Assembly: GCA_016874945.1 (NCBI GenBank)
Contig: VGSO01000139.1
Span: 1 to 7,454, forward strand
Length of the DNA: 7,454 bases
Source of the DNA: Deltaproteobacteria bacterium
Lineage (GTDB): Bacteria; Desulfobacterota; Desulfobaccia; Desulfobaccales; 0-14-0-80-60-11
Direction of reading: 5' to 3'
Made by a program: the position numbers and the translations under genes. Shown here in pieces: positions 5,055 through 7,454 of the stretch (positions within the stretch are counted from its first letter, which is position 1; every line of letters begins with the position of its first letter). Under the pieces are notes generated by a model, which was given only the letters and a program-made list of their open reading frames with translations, was not told the DNA's origin and did not search any database.

Positions 5055-5075
5055 GGTGCGTAGGACGCACCCTAC
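5055..5075 (-). repeat. REP-like hairpin 3, different stem
   Basis: On the minus strand it reads GTAG, then GGTGCGT, CCT, ACGCACC: a perfect 7-bp stem with a 3-base loop behind the GTAG head. The plan equals REP 1 and REP 2, but the stem sequence is unrelated, so it would belong to another REP family. It lies 27 bases before the glucosidase start. A T-run occurs at 5080-5085 but is separated from the stem on the + strand by 8 bases, so a terminator role is doubtful. Confidence 0.7.
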
Positions 5076-5102
5076 AAAATTTTTTCTAAACAGAGATTTA
5101 TT

Positions 5103-7454
5103 ATGCCGGATCTGTCTGATACCCAAGAAGAGCAGCGGCTGCAGGATGCCCGGGAGCGCCAGGTTCCCTGGATGAAATGGGGTCCCTACCTGAGTGAACG
5201 CCAGTGGGGGACGGTGCGGGAGGATTACAGCGATACCGGCGACGCCTGGGATTACTTTACCCATGACCAGGCCCGCTCCCGGGCCTATCGCTGGGGGGAA
5301 GACGGCCTGGCCGGGTTCTCCGATGACAAACAGTCCCTCTGCCTGGCCCTGGCCCTGTGGAACGGCCGGGACCCCATCCTGAAAGAGCGCCTCTTCGGGG
5401 TGACCAACACCGAAGGCAATCACGGCGAGGATGTCAAAGAATACTACTTTTATCTGGACAGCACCCCCACCCACTCCTACCTGAAGTTCCTCTATAAGTA
5501 TCCCCAGGCGGCCTACCCTTACGATGACCTGGTCCGGACCAACCGAGAGCGCACCCGGTTGGAGTATGAATATGAACTCCTGGACACCGGCGTCTTCGAT
5601 GACGACCGCTACTTTGATATTTTCGTGGAATACGCCAAGGCCACTCCCGAAGATATCCTGATGCGCATCACCGTTTGTAATCGCGGTCCGGAAGCCGCGG
5701 TGCTCCAGGTGCTGCCTACCCTGTGGTTTCGCAATACCTGGTCCTGGTCCCAGGGGCCATCCAAACCGGTGCTTCGAGAGCTCGCCGGTCCCCCCGGCCT
5801 GGGCGTGGTGGGGGCTACCCATGCCGAGCTGGGAAAATGGTTTCTCTATTGTGAGGGGGAAGACCCCCTGTTATTCACGGAAAACGAGACGAATAATGAG
5901 CGCCTCTTCGGAACCTCCAACCTCCAGCCCTATGTGAAGGACGCCTTCCACCGCTTCCTGGTACACGGCCAGACCCAGGCGGTCAACCCGGACCAGACCG
6001 GCACCAAGGCAGCCGCCCTTTACCGCATCGAAGTGGCCGCCGGGGCCGCGGCGGTGCTGCGCCTGCGGCTCAATGACATCCCCCCGGAATCTCTCGCCCA
6101 GGCGCCAGCTATGTCGCTGGACGGTCCTTTTGAGCGCTTCGACGACATCATGGAGGCCCGCCGGCAAGAGGCGGACGACTTTTACGCCTGCATCACCCCG
6201 CCCGGAGTGGGAGAGGATGCCGCCCGGGTGATGCGCCAGGCCCTGGCGGGGCTGTTGTGGTCCAAGCAGTACTATTATTTTGACGCCATTACCTGGCTGG
6301 GTGAGCACGGGGCCAACCCCCTGATGCCGAAACATCGCCGCTTCCGCAACCAGGAATGGTTTCACATGTTCAACGACGACATCATCTCCATGCCGGACAA
6401 ATGGGAATACCCCTGGTACGCCGCCTGGGACCTGGCCTTTCAAAGCATTCCCCTGGCCCTGGTGGATATTGATTTTGCCAAGAAACAGCTCGAACTCATG
6501 CTGCGAGAGTTTTATATTCACCCCAGCGGCCAGCTTCCCGCCTATGAGTGGAATTTTAGTGACGTGAACCCCCCGGTGCACGCCTGGGCCGGGCTCTTAA
6601 TCTATAAATCGGAAAAAGTCCTCCAGGGTAAAGGGGATATCCAGTTTCTCAAACATGTTTTCGGGAAGCTGATGCTGAACTTCACCTGGTGGGTGAACCG
6701 TAAGGATCGTTTCGGCAAGAATGTCTTTGAGGGCGGTTTCCTGGGACTGGACAATATCGGCGTTTTTGACCGCAGCGCCGCCCTCCCCACCGGCGGGCGC
6801 CTGGAGCAGGCCGATGGCACCGCCTGGATGGCTTTTTATTGCCAGTGCATGCTGGACATCGCGTTGGAGTTGGCTCCTGTCGATGCGCATTATATAAATC
6901 TGGCGGTGAAATTCCTGGAACACTTCCTCTGGATCGCCTCGGCCATCAACCGCATGGGTGAAGAGCAGGAGGGCCTGTGGGATGAGGAAGACGGCTTCTA
7001 CTACGATATGCTGCGCTATCCCGACGGCACCTCCACCCGTTTGAAGGTGCGCTCCGTTGTGGGCCTGCTGCCGCTATGCGCCACGGTCGTCTTTGAAAAA
7101 TCACAGCGGGAGCTGGTGCCGCAACTGGCGGATGGCGTCCGGCAGCGTATCCTGCGCATGCCGGAGCTGCGGGAAGCCATCCATCCCATCGGTCCGGAAC
7201 ATCGCGGGGTGGCCGAGCGGGGCCTTCTGGCCCTGGTGAGCCCGGACAAGCTGCGCCGCATCCTGGCCAAGATGCTGGATGAAAATGAATTTTTGAGCCC
7301 TTACGGCATCCGCTCCATGTCCCGCTACCACGCCGAGCACCCCTATATTCTGAAAGTCCACGGCGAAGAGTACCGGGTGGACTATACGCCGGCGGAGTCC
7401 AATTCGGGCATGTTCGGCGGCAACTCCAATTGGCGGGGGCCCATCTGGTTCCCG
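5103..7454 (+). CDS. GH63-type glucosidase (MGH1-like glycoside hydrolase), C-terminus outside window
   Basis: The frame runs open for 784 codons to the window edge. It matches the large bacterial glucosidase family related to GH63 (mannosyl-oligosaccharide glucosidase/MGH1-like, usually near 900 residues), so perhaps 100 residues are missing. The N-terminal beta-rich domain begins WGPYLSERQWGTVREDYS (about 26-43), with RAYRWGEDGLAGFSDD, GNHGEDVKEYY and LLDTGVFDDDRYFDIFVEYAKA. The (alpha/alpha)6 catalytic domain starts near residue 370. YPWYAAWDLAF contains Asp443, the likely general acid, and EWNFSDVNPPVHAWA lies at 482-496. MFGGNSNWRGPIWFP (770-784) ends the window; the general-base glutamate is expected beyond it. 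There is no signal peptide, so a cytoplasmic role in cleaving alpha-glucosidic bonds is inferred. The start at 5103 has only a weak AGAG upstream, but an in-frame stop at 5061 and the conserved N terminus support it. Confidence 0.9.
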   Translation, partial: MPDLSDTQEEQRLQDARERQVPWMKWGPYLSERQWGTVREDYSDTGDAWDYFTHDQARSRAYRWGEDGLAGFSDDKQSLCLALALWNGRDPILKERLFGVTNTEGNHGEDVKEYYFYLDSTPTHSYLKFLYKYPQAAYPYDDLVRTNRERTRLEYEYELLDTGVFDDDRYFDIFVEYAKATPEDILMRITVCNRGPEAAVLQVLPTLWFRNTWSWSQGPSKPVLRELAGPPGLGVVGATHAELGKWFLYCEGEDPLLFTENETNNERLFGTSNLQPYVKDAFHRFLVHGQTQAVNPDQTGTKAAALYRIEVAAGAAAVLRLRLNDIPPESLAQAPAMSLDGPFERFDDIMEARRQEADDFYACITPPGVGEDAARVMRQALAGLLWSKQYYYFDAITWLGEHGANPLMPKHRRFRNQEWFHMFNDDIISMPDKWEYPWYAAWDLAFQSIPLALVDIDFAKKQLELMLREFYIHPSGQLPAYEWNFSDVNPPVHAWAGLLIYKSEKVLQGKGDIQFLKHVFGKLMLNFTWWVNRKDRFGKNVFEGGFLGLDNIGVFDRSAALPTGGRLEQADGTAWMAFYCQCMLDIALELAPVDAHYINLAVKFLEHFLWIASAINRMGEEQEGLWDEEDGFYYDMLRYPDGTSTRLKVRSVVGLLPLCATVVFEKSQRELVPQLADGVRQRILRMPELREAIHPIGPEHRGVAERGLLALVSPDKLRRILAKMLDENEFLSPYGIRSMSRYHAEHPYILKVHGEEYRVDYTPAESNSGMFGGNSNWRGPIWFP

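Noticed and set aside
5055..5085. Intrinsic terminator before the glucosidase (hairpin plus T-run)
   Set aside because: Eight bases separate the stem from the T-run and the hairpin fits the REP plan with a GTAG head better; termination remains possible but unsupported.
5037..6581. Long minus-strand open frames (5037-5822 and 5871-6581) opposite the glucosidase
   Set aside because: They mirror the GC-rich glucosidase codons, show no family motifs, and the + strand frame has strong, continuous family signatures.

Overview
The window looks like accessory DNA from a Gram-negative, fairly GC-rich bacterium. Exported proteins carry Sec or lipoprotein signals, and there are REP palindromes and a REP-associated tyrosine transposase (RAYT) relic. 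The style of the large glucosidase and the restriction-nuclease fragment recalls Desulfobacterota/deltaproteobacterial genomes, but this is only an impression and the sequence does not prove a taxon. All convincing genes lie on the + strand.

Layout. (1) 1-611: the tail of an unidentified upstream ORF, then a 163-codon ORF that looks like only the N-terminal PD-(D/E)XK nuclease part of a larger restriction-modification protein. (2) 803-2756: a probable two-gene operon, a lipocalin-like lipoprotein followed by an exported alpha/beta hydrolase of the DHPON-hydrolase/AYG1 type. (3) 2761-3696: a cassette bounded by a 29-bp perfect inverted repeat. Each arm is a REP hairpin with a GTAG-type head. 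Inside are a complete HigB/HigA-like toxin-antitoxin operon and the C-terminal relic of a RAYT transposase whose front half is missing. (4) 3697-5102: an AT-richer island with a secreted subclass-B3-like metallo-beta-lactamase-fold hydrolase. Downstream is a 42-bp near-copy of its own signal-peptide DNA, then a third REP hairpin with a different stem. (5) 5103-7454: a large GC-rich GH63-type glucosidase cut off by the window edge.

How the parts relate. The lipoprotein and alpha/beta hydrolase are plausibly co-transcribed and both act outside the cytoplasm. The toxin-antitoxin operon has a good sigma70-type promoter with an 18-bp near-palindrome in its spacer (a likely autoregulatory operator), and its start codon falls about where transcription should begin, so the toxin may be translated from a leaderless mRNA. 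Because the addiction module sits where the front of a REP-flanked transposase gene should be, the segment may be a former REP/RAYT unit colonised by a toxin-antitoxin module. The nuclease fragment, RAYT relic and orphan signal-peptide copy together mark a region with repeated insertion and decay. No tRNA, rRNA, CRISPR array or complete insertion sequence was seen.
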